A DNA stretch of 33,789 bases from Candidatus Nanopelagicales bacterium (GTDB lineage: Bacteria > Actinomycetota > Actinomycetes > S36-B12 > GCA-2699445), in NCBI GenBank assembly GCA_030700225.1, contig JAUYJT010000063.1:1-33789 (forward strand), read 5' to 3'. Positions within the stretch are counted from its first letter, which is position 1. Every line of letters begins with the position of its first letter. Shown here piece after piece: positions 1 to 6,140 of the stretch. The position numbers and the translations under genes were made by a program. The notes under the pieces are model-generated. The model had not been told where the DNA came from and did not search any database. It saw only the letters and a list, made by a program, of their open reading frames with translations.

Positions 1-220
1 GGTTGAGCGCGGCGAGGCAGTCGAGTTGTGCCCTGGTTAGATCCCCACGCCACATGCAGCGGCCTTCCTCAAGCCAAACGTCGGCGCCGATCGCGGTGAG
101 CCGGTCGAGTCTGCGTCGAGCACTGACCGCGTGAACGGTGATCAACATGGTTCGGGTTCGCCCGCGTGAGTCGCGCAGCAGCACCTTGAAGATGGGTCGG
201 ACTGGGTTGGGTTCGCTCAT
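1..220 (-). CDS. Unknown element protein, 3' part cut by window edge
   Basis: An open frame starts with ATG at 220 and stays open for 73 codons to the window edge. Its ATG overlaps the TGA of the primase gene (ATGA), the same coupling used between the other genes of this operon, which is the main reason to believe it. The visible part begins MSEPNPVRPIFKVLLRDS and is basic in the middle (SARRRLDRL), with a WLEEGRCMWRGDLT stretch near the cut. I recognise no family. It is the last visible gene of the leftward replication operon. Confidence 0.6.
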   Translation of the reverse strand, partial: MSEPNPVRPIFKVLLRDSRGRTRTMLITVHAVSARRRLDRLTAIGADVWLEEGRCMWRGDLTRAQLDCLAALN

Positions 221-2091
221 CGTTCCGTTCCATCTGAGTAGGTGCTGTCGATGGGGTTGTTAGGCAGGCCCGTGAGGGGCAGGATTTGCCCCCGACCTGT
301 CCCCGCGCTGTCCCCACGGCTTGATTCCCGGGCGTGTCGCACACGCCCGTCGACCTGTCCCCGACCTGTCCCCACCTGTCCCCGCTCACGCTCAGAACCT
401 GTCCCCGACCTGTCCCCACCTGTCCCCACCTTGCCCGTGGGGGGAGTTGGGGGACCTGTCCCCGTTCTCCGCATGTCTAGTAGAGACATGCGGGGGACAG
501 GTTCCCCCCCCACGGACAACTTTCGGCGGCGCACAACCTCAGCCAGCAGCTTGTTCCTCACGGGGAACCCGGCGGATCTGAGAGCATCCCCGGCCTTGGC
601 TCGGCCAGCGTCGGCGGGGACCGCTAGCTCGTCGAGGCGTTTCGTGGTCGCGTCGATCTTCGCCTCGCGCGCTGAGTCGATGGATATCGACTCGTGGGTC
701 AGGGCCTCGCCTGTGGTTCGGCGAATGGCGAGGGTGTCGGGGTCGCCCAACCCGAGACGATCCTTCTCCCGCCGCAGGGTGAGCGTGTCTTTGTCGGTGA
801 GCGCCAACCTGTACACAAGATCCACGTCTGCGGCTTTCGCGCTAGATCCACGCTGACCGCGTTGGGGATCTTTCCCGCTGTGATCCAATCGCACGTAGGC
901 GATTCCGGCGCGTCTCAGTGGCGCCACGGTGTGCCGGTATTGCGCTAACGCCGTGTCGGAGTCGTTCTCCAAGCCGCGAACAGCCCGGCTCAGCGTGTCG
1001 ACAATGACAACCTCGGCACCAACGTCTTGGGCGGCTTCGAGCAGTCGCCGTCCTCCCTCGGCGGTGTCCAGGGGCTCCCATTCGCCCAAGAGCGAATAGT
1101 GGAGCCTGCCCAGTTTCTCGGGATCGGTGAACTGGAACGCTTCCAGACGGTTGCGCAGTATCGACGGGCTTTGTTCGAGGTCCAGGTACAGCACGGTCCG
1201 CGATCGAATCGGGTCGTCGAAGATCGGCGACCCGATGGCGACACGAACGGCCCAGTCCAGCATGAGCAGGCTCTTACCTTCGCCTGCCGCCGAGTAGATC
1301 GCGCACGACGCGCCGACCGGCAACACTCCGGGGATCACCCAGTCGGGCGGTTCGTGTTCCCCGGCGAGTAGTTCGCCCCAGTTGACGAAGCGGTACTTCG
1401 CTGTGGCTGTGGCTGACAGGTCGAGCGGGGCGAAGTCGTCCGCGCGCAACCCGGCGGCGATGTGGTCGGCGGCGTCTTTCCCTGCCGCGGATTGGACCGC
1501 TCGGACACTGGCCGCTATCGGTGTCAGGTGTCGTTTCACGTCTCGGGCGTGGCGTGTCCCGGGTTCGTCCCGGTCGGTGACGATCACGACGTGCGCGCCG
1601 GTCAGTGGGGTTTGATCGACGATGTTCCACTTCCCGGCGCCGCCGGGGTTGCAGGTGGCGGCCAGGCCCACGGATTCCAGCGCGAGGCAGTCTTTCTCGC
1701 CTTCGCAGATGTAGACCGGCTCGCCGTTCTTCACGGCTTCGGTGACGCCCGTCAGGTGGAACAGTGGCGAGGTTCGCTTGGTTTCGCCCGTTTGCCGGAA
1801 GTCCTTGCCGGGGGATCGGTGAACTGATCGGATGACTGCCCCCGAGTCGTCGGTGTAGTCGTATCGGGCGCCCCTGGGGTCGTCGTACAGGTCGGCCATG
1901 GTTAGCCCGATCGAGGCCAGTACGTCGGTTGTCTCGCATCCGGCGTGGCAGTGGATTAGCGCCGAGCCTTCTATGCGCCGCAGGTCGAGGACGTTCGTGG
2001 AGCCGCTGTCGTGCGCTGGGCATCTGGCCCTCGCCGTGTCCCCTGTGATCGTCGCGGTGAGGGCTCCCGCGAGCTTGTCGAACGCGGTCAC
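217..2091 (-). CDS. Primase-helicase type replication protein (CHC2 zinc finger, TOPRIM, RecA-like ATPase)
   Basis: The likely replication initiator of the element, 624 aa. A CHC2-like zinc site (C24-x2-H27, C48-x3-C52) is followed by a TOPRIM domain with E130 in ICEGEKD and D173/D175 in VTDRDEPG. Next comes a RecA/RepA-type ATPase with Walker A SAAGEGKS (267-274) and a Walker B VVIVDTL ending near D365. A basic helical region (about 490-530) probably forms a winged helix. The last about 85 residues are low-complexity, rich in G, T and R, and are encoded by the CTGTCCCC repeats. I chose the GTG at 2091 because it overlaps the upstream stop as GTGA. The open frame continues upstream to 2670, but that part lies antisense-framed inside the ParB-like gene. 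A primer-synthesis plus unwinding role follows from the domains; activity is inferred. Confidence 0.85.
   Translation of the reverse strand: MTAFDKLAGALTATITGDTARARCPAHDSGSTNVLDLRRIEGSALIHCHAGCETTDVLASIGLTMADLYDDPRGARYDYTDDSGAVIRSVHRSPGKDFRQTGETKRTSPLFHLTGVTEAVKNGEPVYICEGEKDCLALESVGLAATCNPGGAGKWNIVDQTPLTGAHVVIVTDRDEPGTRHARDVKRHLTPIAASVRAVQSAAGKDAADHIAAGLRADDFAPLDLSATATAKYRFVNWGELLAGEHEPPDWVIPGVLPVGASCAIYSAAGEGKSLLMLDWAVRVAIGSPIFDDPIRSRTVLYLDLEQSPSILRNRLEAFQFTDPEKLGRLHYSLLGEWEPLDTAEGGRRLLEAAQDVGAEVVIVDTLSRAVRGLENDSDTALAQYRHTVAPLRRAGIAYVRLDHSGKDPQRGQRGSSAKAADVDLVYRLALTDKDTLTLRREKDRLGLGDPDTLAIRRTTGEALTHESISIDSAREAKIDATTKRLDELAVPADAGRAKAGDALRSAGFPVRNKLLAEVVRRRKLSVGGEPVPRMSLLDMRRTGTGPPTPPTGKVGTGGDRSGTGSERERGQVGTGRGQVDGRVRHARESSRGDSAGTGRGQILPLTGLPNNPIDSTYSDGTER
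297..500. repeat. Iteron-like CTGTCCCC repeats, candidate replication origin
   Basis: Nine plus-strand copies of CTGTCCCC start at 297, 308, 355, 366, 376, 399, 410, 420 and 456, with one inverted copy at 493-500. Most carry the longer form ACCTGTCCCC followed by G or A. Neighbouring copies are commonly 10 or 11 bases apart, one turn of the helix. Because 10 and 11 are not multiples of three, the copies fall in different reading frames of the primase gene, so what is repeated is DNA and not protein. Phage-inducible islands and many plasmids place initiator-binding iterons beside the rep gene, and that is the reading I favour. Confidence 0.6.
469..493. other. Perfect 10-bp hairpin inside the iteron cluster
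   Basis: CCGCATGTCT (469-478) and AGACATGCGG (484-493) are perfect complements around the 5-base loop AGTAG. The hairpin sits between the ninth direct iteron and the single inverted one, inside the primase coding region. No T-run follows on either strand, so a terminator is less likely than an origin structure or protein-binding site. Confidence 0.55.
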
Positions 2092-3212
2092 GATCCACTC
2101 CCGGCCCACTGCGAGATGACGGGCTCCGCCCAGAGGCGGATCTCGTCTGGCGTGGTCCCGATGTCGGGGTTTCGGTCCAGGTCGTCGCACAGGTCGTCCA
2201 CGATCTGAGTCAGAGTCTCCGCGATGCCTCCCCGAGCGACCTTCTTGCGGTCGAGCCATCCGGCGGAATCGTTCAGCACTTCGGCTAGCGCGTCCTCGCT
2301 CGTGAGAGCTAGTGTCCGGCGACGCCTCGCGCGAGATAGCGCGAGGTCTTGAGGGGTGAGGCTCCGCACGATCAGGTTGTTTGAGATGCACAAGCCCGCG
2401 AGGTCCTCGTCTAGGCCGATGGTCTCGACGGGTGGCGTCTGCCCGGTCAACAGGCAGGCGATCAGGCGCGACCGTCCGTCCACGAGCGTCCCGCCCTCGG
2501 TGACGGCGATCGGCACCAGGACGCCGTAGTTCTTCAAGCTGTCGCAGAACCCGTCCCAATCCTCGGCGTCCATTCCCGGCATGGGCAGCGCTTCTAGGCC
2601 CATGAGAATCGACGTTATGCCGTTCGCCGCCATCGCGTCTTCGAGCAGATCCAAGCTCGGATACGCCCATCGAGGCTGATACGGCAGATGCCTCGTCCGA
2701 CCATCCTTACCAAGTCGACTGTCCAACTTGGACAGTTGACCGGATTCGATCAGTCCAGCCCTAACCGTCGAGACAGTCGATGGCGAGACACCGCATCTCC
2801 TGGCGTGTTCACGGTCCGATAGGTGCGGATCGGCGGTCAAGCTCCCGGCGACGATCCCGCGTCTTTGCTCGCGGCTCAGTTGACGGCCCGTGTTGTTCAC
2901 GCTCAGGGCGTGCGAGCGGGCGGCCTCATCGCTTGTGACCTGGATAGTGCGGCGGGGTGGTTCGATTCCGAGGTCTCGGCAGGCCTGGGCGCGGTGGTGC
3001 CCGTCGAGGATGCGGCCCCATGGGTCGACTTCGATGGGGACGCGGACACCGTTGGCGGCGATGTCGGCTTTCAGCGCCGCGTATTCCTCACTCGTTAACG
3101 CTGGCATGCACTGGAACGGCTCGGATTGTGTAGACTCGGTGTCAGATCCGTTGCCCACGTGGTCTACTGTCGCCCCGGCCCCTAAGCCGGGGCGAACTTC
3201 GTTGCCACTCAC
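2088..3212 (-). CDS. ParB-like protein with two ParB/sulfiredoxin-fold domains
   Basis: A 374-aa protein. The first ParB N-terminal-type domain (about residues 35-85) has NGVRVPIEV followed by GRILDGHHRAQA. A helix-turn-helix follows (DREHARRCGVSPSTVSTV). A second stretch near the middle (about 195-255) repeats the pattern: GVLVPIAVTEGGTLVDGRSR. The C-terminal third is charged and helical. The GTG at 3212 is preferred since it overlaps the stop of the small upstream gene as GTGA. The longer frame to 3353 adds an arginine-rich stretch that lies over that gene in another frame. No ParA partner is visible. In such elements ParB-like proteins may regulate or segregate DNA, and some ParB-fold proteins are nucleases; the role here is unproven. 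Confidence 0.8.
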   Translation of the reverse strand: MSGNEVRPGLGAGATVDHVGNGSDTESTQSEPFQCMPALTSEEYAALKADIAANGVRVPIEVDPWGRILDGHHRAQACRDLGIEPPRRTIQVTSDEAARSHALSVNNTGRQLSREQRRGIVAGSLTADPHLSDREHARRCGVSPSTVSTVRAGLIESGQLSKLDSRLGKDGRTRHLPYQPRWAYPSLDLLEDAMAANGITSILMGLEALPMPGMDAEDWDGFCDSLKNYGVLVPIAVTEGGTLVDGRSRLIACLLTGQTPPVETIGLDEDLAGLCISNNLIVRSLTPQDLALSRARRRRTLALTSEDALAEVLNDSAGWLDRKKVARGGIAETLTQIVDDLCDDLDRNPDIGTTPDEIRLWAEPVISQWAGSGS

Positions 3213-3346
3213 GAGGCACCACCGGATTCCATCAGCCCAAGGGCGAGCCTCACGGCTTCCGCAGCGCCGGGGCCGTTGAAGTCTTGGCCGGTTCGCTTCT
3301 GGGTGATCTTCGCTCTCACCCAGTCCTCGCCTTCGACGGCGTTCAC
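3209..3346 (-). CDS. 45-aa microprotein, translationally coupled
   Basis: A small frame beginning MNAVEGEDWVRAKITQKR and ending MESGGAS. It starts at a GTG that overlaps the stop of the 129-aa gene (GTGA) and ends at a TGA overlapped by the GTG of the ParB-like gene. It therefore fills exactly the gap between its neighbours, which is good evidence that it is translated. It has no cysteine, no membrane segment and no family I recognise. The second half (GAAEAVRLALGLM) looks like an amphipathic helix, suggesting a small partner of a neighbouring protein. Confidence 0.6.
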   Translation of the reverse strand: MNAVEGEDWVRAKITQKRTGQDFNGPGAAEAVRLALGLMESGGAS

Positions 3347-3732
3347 GACCCACCGCGCCGCGCCAGTAGAGCGAGCCCGAGCCGCACTGTCTCGGGGTCA
3401 GCGCCGCGAGCCACTAGCCCGGCTTCGGTCATGGGGTCGTCACCGGGCCGGAAGTACTTCCGCAAGTCGTGGGCGACGCCTTCCACTAGGTCACACTCGG
3501 CGTGTACCGCGACGCGCGTCGCCGCTGAGTGGTCCGCCACGGTCTGAAGATGTCCGGCGTTCAGTTCGCCGAAGCGGAGCCCGGCGGGGAGGGCGTCAGA
3601 CACGACCTCGCACGCCATGAGCGCGTCGGCTTCGGCTCGGGTCAGGAGCAACTCGAAGAATGCGTAGCTCCCGGCCATGAACTCGACCCGCCCTGACGCG
3701 ATCTGCGCGCGGACTCCTTCGAGCGTGCTCAT
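3343..3732 (-). CDS. Unknown 129-aa element protein
   Basis: An acidic, largely helical small protein (begins MSTLEGVRAQIASGRVEFM) with no signal peptide and no membrane segment. It contains FFELLLTRAEADALMACEVV and, later, HDLRKYFRPGDDP. Its ATG overlaps the stop of the excisionase-like gene (ATGA) and its TGA overlaps the start of the microprotein (GTGA), so it belongs to the same operon. I recognise no family. Its position between an excisionase and replication genes suggests an accessory role in excision or replication, but nothing in the sequence shows it. Confidence 0.7.
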   Translation of the reverse strand: MSTLEGVRAQIASGRVEFMAGSYAFFELLLTRAEADALMACEVVSDALPAGLRFGELNAGHLQTVADHSAATRVAVHAECDLVEGVAHDLRKYFRPGDDPMTEAGLVARGADPETVRLGLALLARRGGS

Positions 3733-3932
3733 GCGTCGGCCAGGAGTCGGGCTAGCGCGCTGGTGGGGATCAACAACCGCCTCCCGACACGAATGCTTGG
3801 GATCTGTCCGCAGTTGACTGCCGCGTAGGCGGAGGACCTGCTAACGCGCAGGATCTTGGCGGCGTCATCGACTGTGATTGTTGCCCGGATCTTCGGGTCG
3901 GGGATGGTGTCTGTTTCTGTCGTTATGTCCAT
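3729..3932 (-). CDS. Excisionase-like winged-helix DNA-binding protein
   Basis: A 67-aa protein containing the helix-turn-helix type found in excisionases and MerR-like small proteins: TVDDAAKILRVSRSSAYAAV, then the wing GQIPSIRVGRRLLIPTSAL. It is the first gene of the leftward operon and sits opposite the integrase-repressor pair, where xis is expected. I chose the ATG at 3932; a GTG at 3938 would add two residues. No Shine-Dalgarno is seen, but a TAGCGT hexamer ends 7 bases before the ATG, as expected of a leaderless message. The likely job is to direct the integrase towards excision and perhaps to regulate. Confidence 0.75.
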   Translation of the reverse strand: MDITTETDTIPDPKIRATITVDDAAKILRVSRSSAYAAVNCGQIPSIRVGRRLLIPTSALARLLADA

Positions 3933-3939
3933 GGACACG

Positions 3940-3968
3940 ACGCTAACAGCAAGGTCCGTCGCTGTCTA
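3940..3968 (-). promoter_or_regulatory. Putative promoter of the excisionase-replication operon
   Basis: Reading the minus strand, TAGACA (3968-3963) and TAGCGT (3945-3940) are separated by 17 bases, and the ATG of the excisionase-like gene follows 7 bases after the second hexamer. The -35 box abuts the palindrome at 3969-3984. Confidence 0.4.
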
Positions 3969-3984
3969 GTTGTCACGTGGCAAC
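3969..3984. promoter_or_regulatory. Palindromic operator candidate between divergent promoters
   Basis: GTTGTCACGTGGCAAC is a 16-base palindrome with one mismatched pair and a CACGTG centre. It covers the -35 box (TTGTCA) of the regulator gene and directly borders the -35 box of the excisionase operon. It is well placed for the XRE regulator encoded next to it to control both directions. Confidence 0.5.
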
Positions 3985-3999
3985 ACGATACGGTACGGT
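3970..3999 (+). promoter_or_regulatory. Putative leaderless promoter of the XRE regulator
   Basis: TTGTCA (3970-3975) and TACGGT (3994-3999) are 18 bases apart. The ATG at 4006 is where transcription would be expected to begin, and no Shine-Dalgarno is present. Confidence 0.45.
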
Positions 4000-4005
4000 C
4001 AGTCT

Positions 4006-4689
4006 ATGAACAGGCCAGCACGGGACAGCACTGGGGGTGTGGATGCGCTCATAGGGGCCAAGCTCCGCGCCATGCGCGGTGAGCGAGGCGTCACCCAATC
4101 TTCGATAGCGGACACGATGCGCGCCTTTGACCACAACTGGGCCCCGGCGACAGTCGCCGGAGTGGAGACGGGCCGACGGAACCTCAGCCTGGGCGAGCTG
4201 GCGGACCTTTGCCGAATCCTCAACGTCACGGTCCAGACATTCGTCAGCGACTCAGCGACGGCCGACACCGACACCCGAGCCCGCGCCGAGGCGCTGGTCT
4301 ACCGCAGGCCAACGGAAGCCCCGCCCGAGAGGGTGGCGGCGTCCGACCGGGCCAGGCGCCTGGAACGGCTCGAACACATCGTGCTTGAGTCCGCTCTCGG
4401 TCCCGACGACCCCGGCGGCGAGGAGGCGGACAGGGACCTACTGGCAATCATCTCGGCCCACTACGGACGGGACCTGTTGGCGGAGCGGGATCAGCGGGCG
4501 CGGGCGACATCCACGAGCAAGGCGTGGGCCACCCGCGCCATCATCGACGAACTCGCCAACATGCCGGAGCTGCGCGACGCGGCCCAAGCCTGGAGTGACT
4601 TCAGGTACGAGCGGGCCGTGGAGGACCACCAAGCCTGGCAGGGTCAGCGGGCAGAGGATCTCGCCCGCGAGATAGGCGAAGTGGAGTGA
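4006..4689 (+). CDS. XRE-family (Cro/CI-type) transcriptional regulator of the element
   Basis: A 227-aa protein with an N-terminal helix-turn-helix of the XRE type (residues about 14-80: IGAKLRAMRGERGVTQSSIA, then NWAPATVAGVETGRRNLSLG, ending in LCRILNVTVQTF). The remaining about 145 residues are charged and helical and resemble no domain I can name; they may dimerise or sense an inducer. It precedes the integrase by 7 bases and lies divergent from the excisionase operon, the usual place of a lysogeny-type master repressor. The open frame extends upstream to a TTG at 3970, but that start would lie in the -35 box, so ATG 4006 is preferred. Confidence 0.85.
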   Translation: MNRPARDSTGGVDALIGAKLRAMRGERGVTQSSIADTMRAFDHNWAPATVAGVETGRRNLSLGELADLCRILNVTVQTFVSDSATADTDTRARAEALVYRRPTEAPPERVAASDRARRLERLEHIVLESALGPDDPGGEEADRDLLAIISAHYGRDLLAERDQRARATSTSKAWATRAIIDELANMPELRDAAQAWSDFRYERAVEDHQAWQGQRAEDLAREIGEVE

Positions 4690-4696
4690 TGCGACC

Positions 4697-5923
4697 ATGA
4701 GAGGTTCCGTAGTCAAGCGTGTCGACGCTAAGGGCAAGGCCAGGTACTACGCGGTCATCGAGGACGTGGCAGCGGACGGCACACGCCGCCGCCGCTGGCA
4801 CTCCGACCCGGCGACAGGGTCCGCGTTCACATCGAAGCGGGACGCGGAGAAGGCCTTGTCCGGTTTGGTAGTGGCGGTCCAGAGCGGCGGCTACGTCGCT
4901 CCAGCCAGTCTCACGGTGGGGGAGTGGGCCGATCGTTGGCTCGCCCGAGCTGAGGACAGGCTCAGGCCGTCCACATTGGCCAGCTACGAGAAGAACCTCC
5001 GAGTGCACGTCAAGCCGCACATCGGAGAAGTCCGACTCCAGTCGCTATCAGCCGCCCACCTTGACGACATGTACGCGCGTTTGCGCGTCGACGGCAAACA
5101 CGTCAAGGGACATCAACCGTCCCCCTTGTCCGCCAGGACAGTCCGCTACGTGCATGTCATCACGAAGGCACTGCTATCTGACGCGGTTCGGTACGGCATC
5201 CTCTCCCGCAACCCGGCGGACGGTGCTACACCACCGTCCGCGAAGTCGACCAGCGCCGCCACGGGGACCCTGACGACTTGGGCGGCGACCGATGTCGCCG
5301 ACTTCTTGGAGGGCGCGCAGGCGCACCGCTACGGGCCACTGTTCGCTTTCCTCGCCCTGTCGGGGGCCAGGCGCGGCGAGGCGCTCGGGTTGCGCTGGAC
5401 AGATGTTGACATCGGTCGCCGCCGCGCCAGCATCACTAGCAGCGTCGGGCGAGTCTCAGGGAAGATCATTGAGGGTGGCACGAAGACGGGGGCCGGGCGC
5501 CGCCCGATAGCCCTAGACAGCTCCATTCTCGACGCGCTGGCGGAGCAACGGGCACGACAGCATCGGGACCGGGACCTGGTTGGGGCCGGTTACCGCGATC
5601 AGGGTCTAGTGTTCGCCGCGCCCGAGGGCAGCTACGTCAACCCCGAGCACGTCTCCCGCGTCTTCAAGTCCGAGGTCCAACGGCTCGGCCTTCCCCCGAT
5701 CCGCCTGCACGACTTGAGGCATACGTGGGCGACGCTCGCCCTACAGTCCGGGGTGCATCCCAGGGTCGTGCAAGAACGCCTCGGGCACTCAAACGTAACC
5801 ATCACTTTGCAGGTCTACTCGCACGTCGCGCCGCTCATGCATGACGAAGCCGCCGCCACGGTCGCCGGGCTGATCGAGGCGGCGAGAGACCCGAAAGTGA
5901 CACGGCTCCGCCAGGTTCGGTAG
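4697..5923 (+). CDS. int: Tyrosine recombinase (site-specific integrase)
   Basis: A 408-aa phage-type integrase that inserts the element at the adjacent tRNA gene. An N-terminal arm-binding region (about 1-65) is followed by a core-binding SAM-like domain (about 70-170, TVGEWADRWLARAEDRLRPS) and a C-terminal catalytic domain. All catalytic residues are visible: R225 in SGARRGEALGL, K263 in GGTKTG, H338 and R341 in LHDLRHTWAT, H364 in LGHSNV and the nucleophile Y374 in QVYSHV. The ATG follows the regulator stop by 7 bases with GTGGAG before it, so the two are probably one transcript. The gene points at the 3' end of the tRNA-Leu, about 50 bases away. It looks intact. Confidence 0.95.
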   Translation: MRGSVVKRVDAKGKARYYAVIEDVAADGTRRRRWHSDPATGSAFTSKRDAEKALSGLVVAVQSGGYVAPASLTVGEWADRWLARAEDRLRPSTLASYEKNLRVHVKPHIGEVRLQSLSAAHLDDMYARLRVDGKHVKGHQPSPLSARTVRYVHVITKALLSDAVRYGILSRNPADGATPPSAKSTSAATGTLTTWAATDVADFLEGAQAHRYGPLFAFLALSGARRGEALGLRWTDVDIGRRRASITSSVGRVSGKIIEGGTKTGAGRRPIALDSSILDALAEQRARQHRDRDLVGAGYRDQGLVFAAPEGSYVNPEHVSRVFKSEVQRLGLPPIRLHDLRHTWATLALQSGVHPRVVQERLGHSNVTITLQVYSHVAPLMHDEAAATVAGLIEAARDPKVTRLRQVR

Positions 5924-5933
5924 ACAGACGGTA

Positions 5934-5959
5934 GATGAAACACCGTTTCGGGCGTCATC
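5934..5959. terminator. Hairpin between integrase and tRNA-Leu
   Basis: GATGA (5934-5938) pairs with TCATC (5955-5959), and inner bases pair further, best on the minus strand where a G-U replaces a mismatch. It lies between two convergent transcripts. It has no clear T-run, so a terminator role is only likely by position; it may instead belong to the recombination site. Confidence 0.35.
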
Positions 5960-5974
5960 CACGAGGAGAATTAG

Positions 5975-6000
5975 TGTCCGAGGGGGGACTTGAACCCCCA
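5975..6000. other. Probable attachment site in the tRNA-Leu 3' end
   Basis: The integrase gene faces the T-arm and acceptor end of the tRNA, the segment normally used as crossover core by tRNA-directed integrases, which regenerate the tRNA on insertion. The matching copy at the other end of the element is outside the window, so the exact core cannot be set. Confidence 0.45.
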
Positions 6001-6059
6001 CGCCCTTATCGGGCACTAGCACCTCAAGCTAGCGCGTCTGCCTATTCCGCCACCCGGAC
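5975..6059 (-). tRNA. tRNA-Leu (anticodon GAG)
   Basis: On the minus strand the gene begins GTCCGGGTGGCGGAAT and ends CTCGGACA; the 7-bp acceptor stem pairs throughout with one G-U. The anticodon arm CTAGC-TTGAGGT-GCTAG gives GAG, reading CUC and CUU leucine codons. A long variable arm and a T-arm with GGTTCAAGTCC fit the leucine class. CCA is not encoded. The gene is complete, so integration has left it functional. Confidence 0.95.
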
Positions 6060-6077
6060 CAGCGCCGCATCCAGCAG

Positions 6078-6095
6078 CTCCCCCGCAAGCGGGAG
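6078..6095. repeat. GC-rich palindrome between lipoprotein gene and tRNA
   Basis: CTCCC (6078-6082) pairs with GGGAG (6091-6095) around CCGCAAGC, in which GC/GC can pair again after a CC bulge; the flanking GGTACCCCC adds further self-complementarity. It follows the end of the minus-strand lipoprotein gene and precedes the tRNA. It resembles intergenic hairpins I recall from Streptomyces and may act as a terminator. I see no second copy in this window. Confidence 0.45.
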
Positions 6096-6140
6096 GTACC
6101 CCCACGTCAGGATACCAAGGCGCCAGGGTGCGCCGAACCG

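Larger units (their letters stand above)
1..5975. mobile_element. Right end of an integrated satellite or plasmid-like element at tRNA-Leu
   Basis: A tyrosine integrase ends about 50 bases from the 3' end of a tRNA-Leu gene. It is preceded by an XRE regulator, and divergent from these runs an operon of excisionase-like, ParB-like and primase-helicase genes. This gene set and polarity are seen in phage-inducible islands (int and repressor divergent from xis and pri-rep) and, more loosely, in actinomycete integrative elements. The genes beyond 6141 are ordinary chromosomal ones. The left end is not in the window, so the full size and the second attachment site are unknown, and no structural, packaging or conjugation gene is visible here. 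The assignment as an integrated element is firm; its class is inference. Confidence 0.85.

Noticed and set aside
297-463. The CTGTCCCC array as a CRISPR
   Set aside because: Units are 8-10 bases and spacings 10-47 bases, with no long repeat or equal spacers and no cas genes. The nearby Cas4-like fold at 27820-28740 is a RecB-family repair nuclease.
2092-2670. Upstream extension of the primase-helicase open frame to 2670
   Set aside because: It lies entirely over the ParB-like gene in another frame, is arginine-rich shadow sequence, and the GTG at 2091 overlaps the preceding stop exactly as at the other operon junctions.
3213-3353. N-terminal extension of the ParB-like protein to 3353
   Set aside because: The added 47 residues are arginine-rich and cover the coupled 45-aa gene; the GTG at 3212 fits the overlap pattern.
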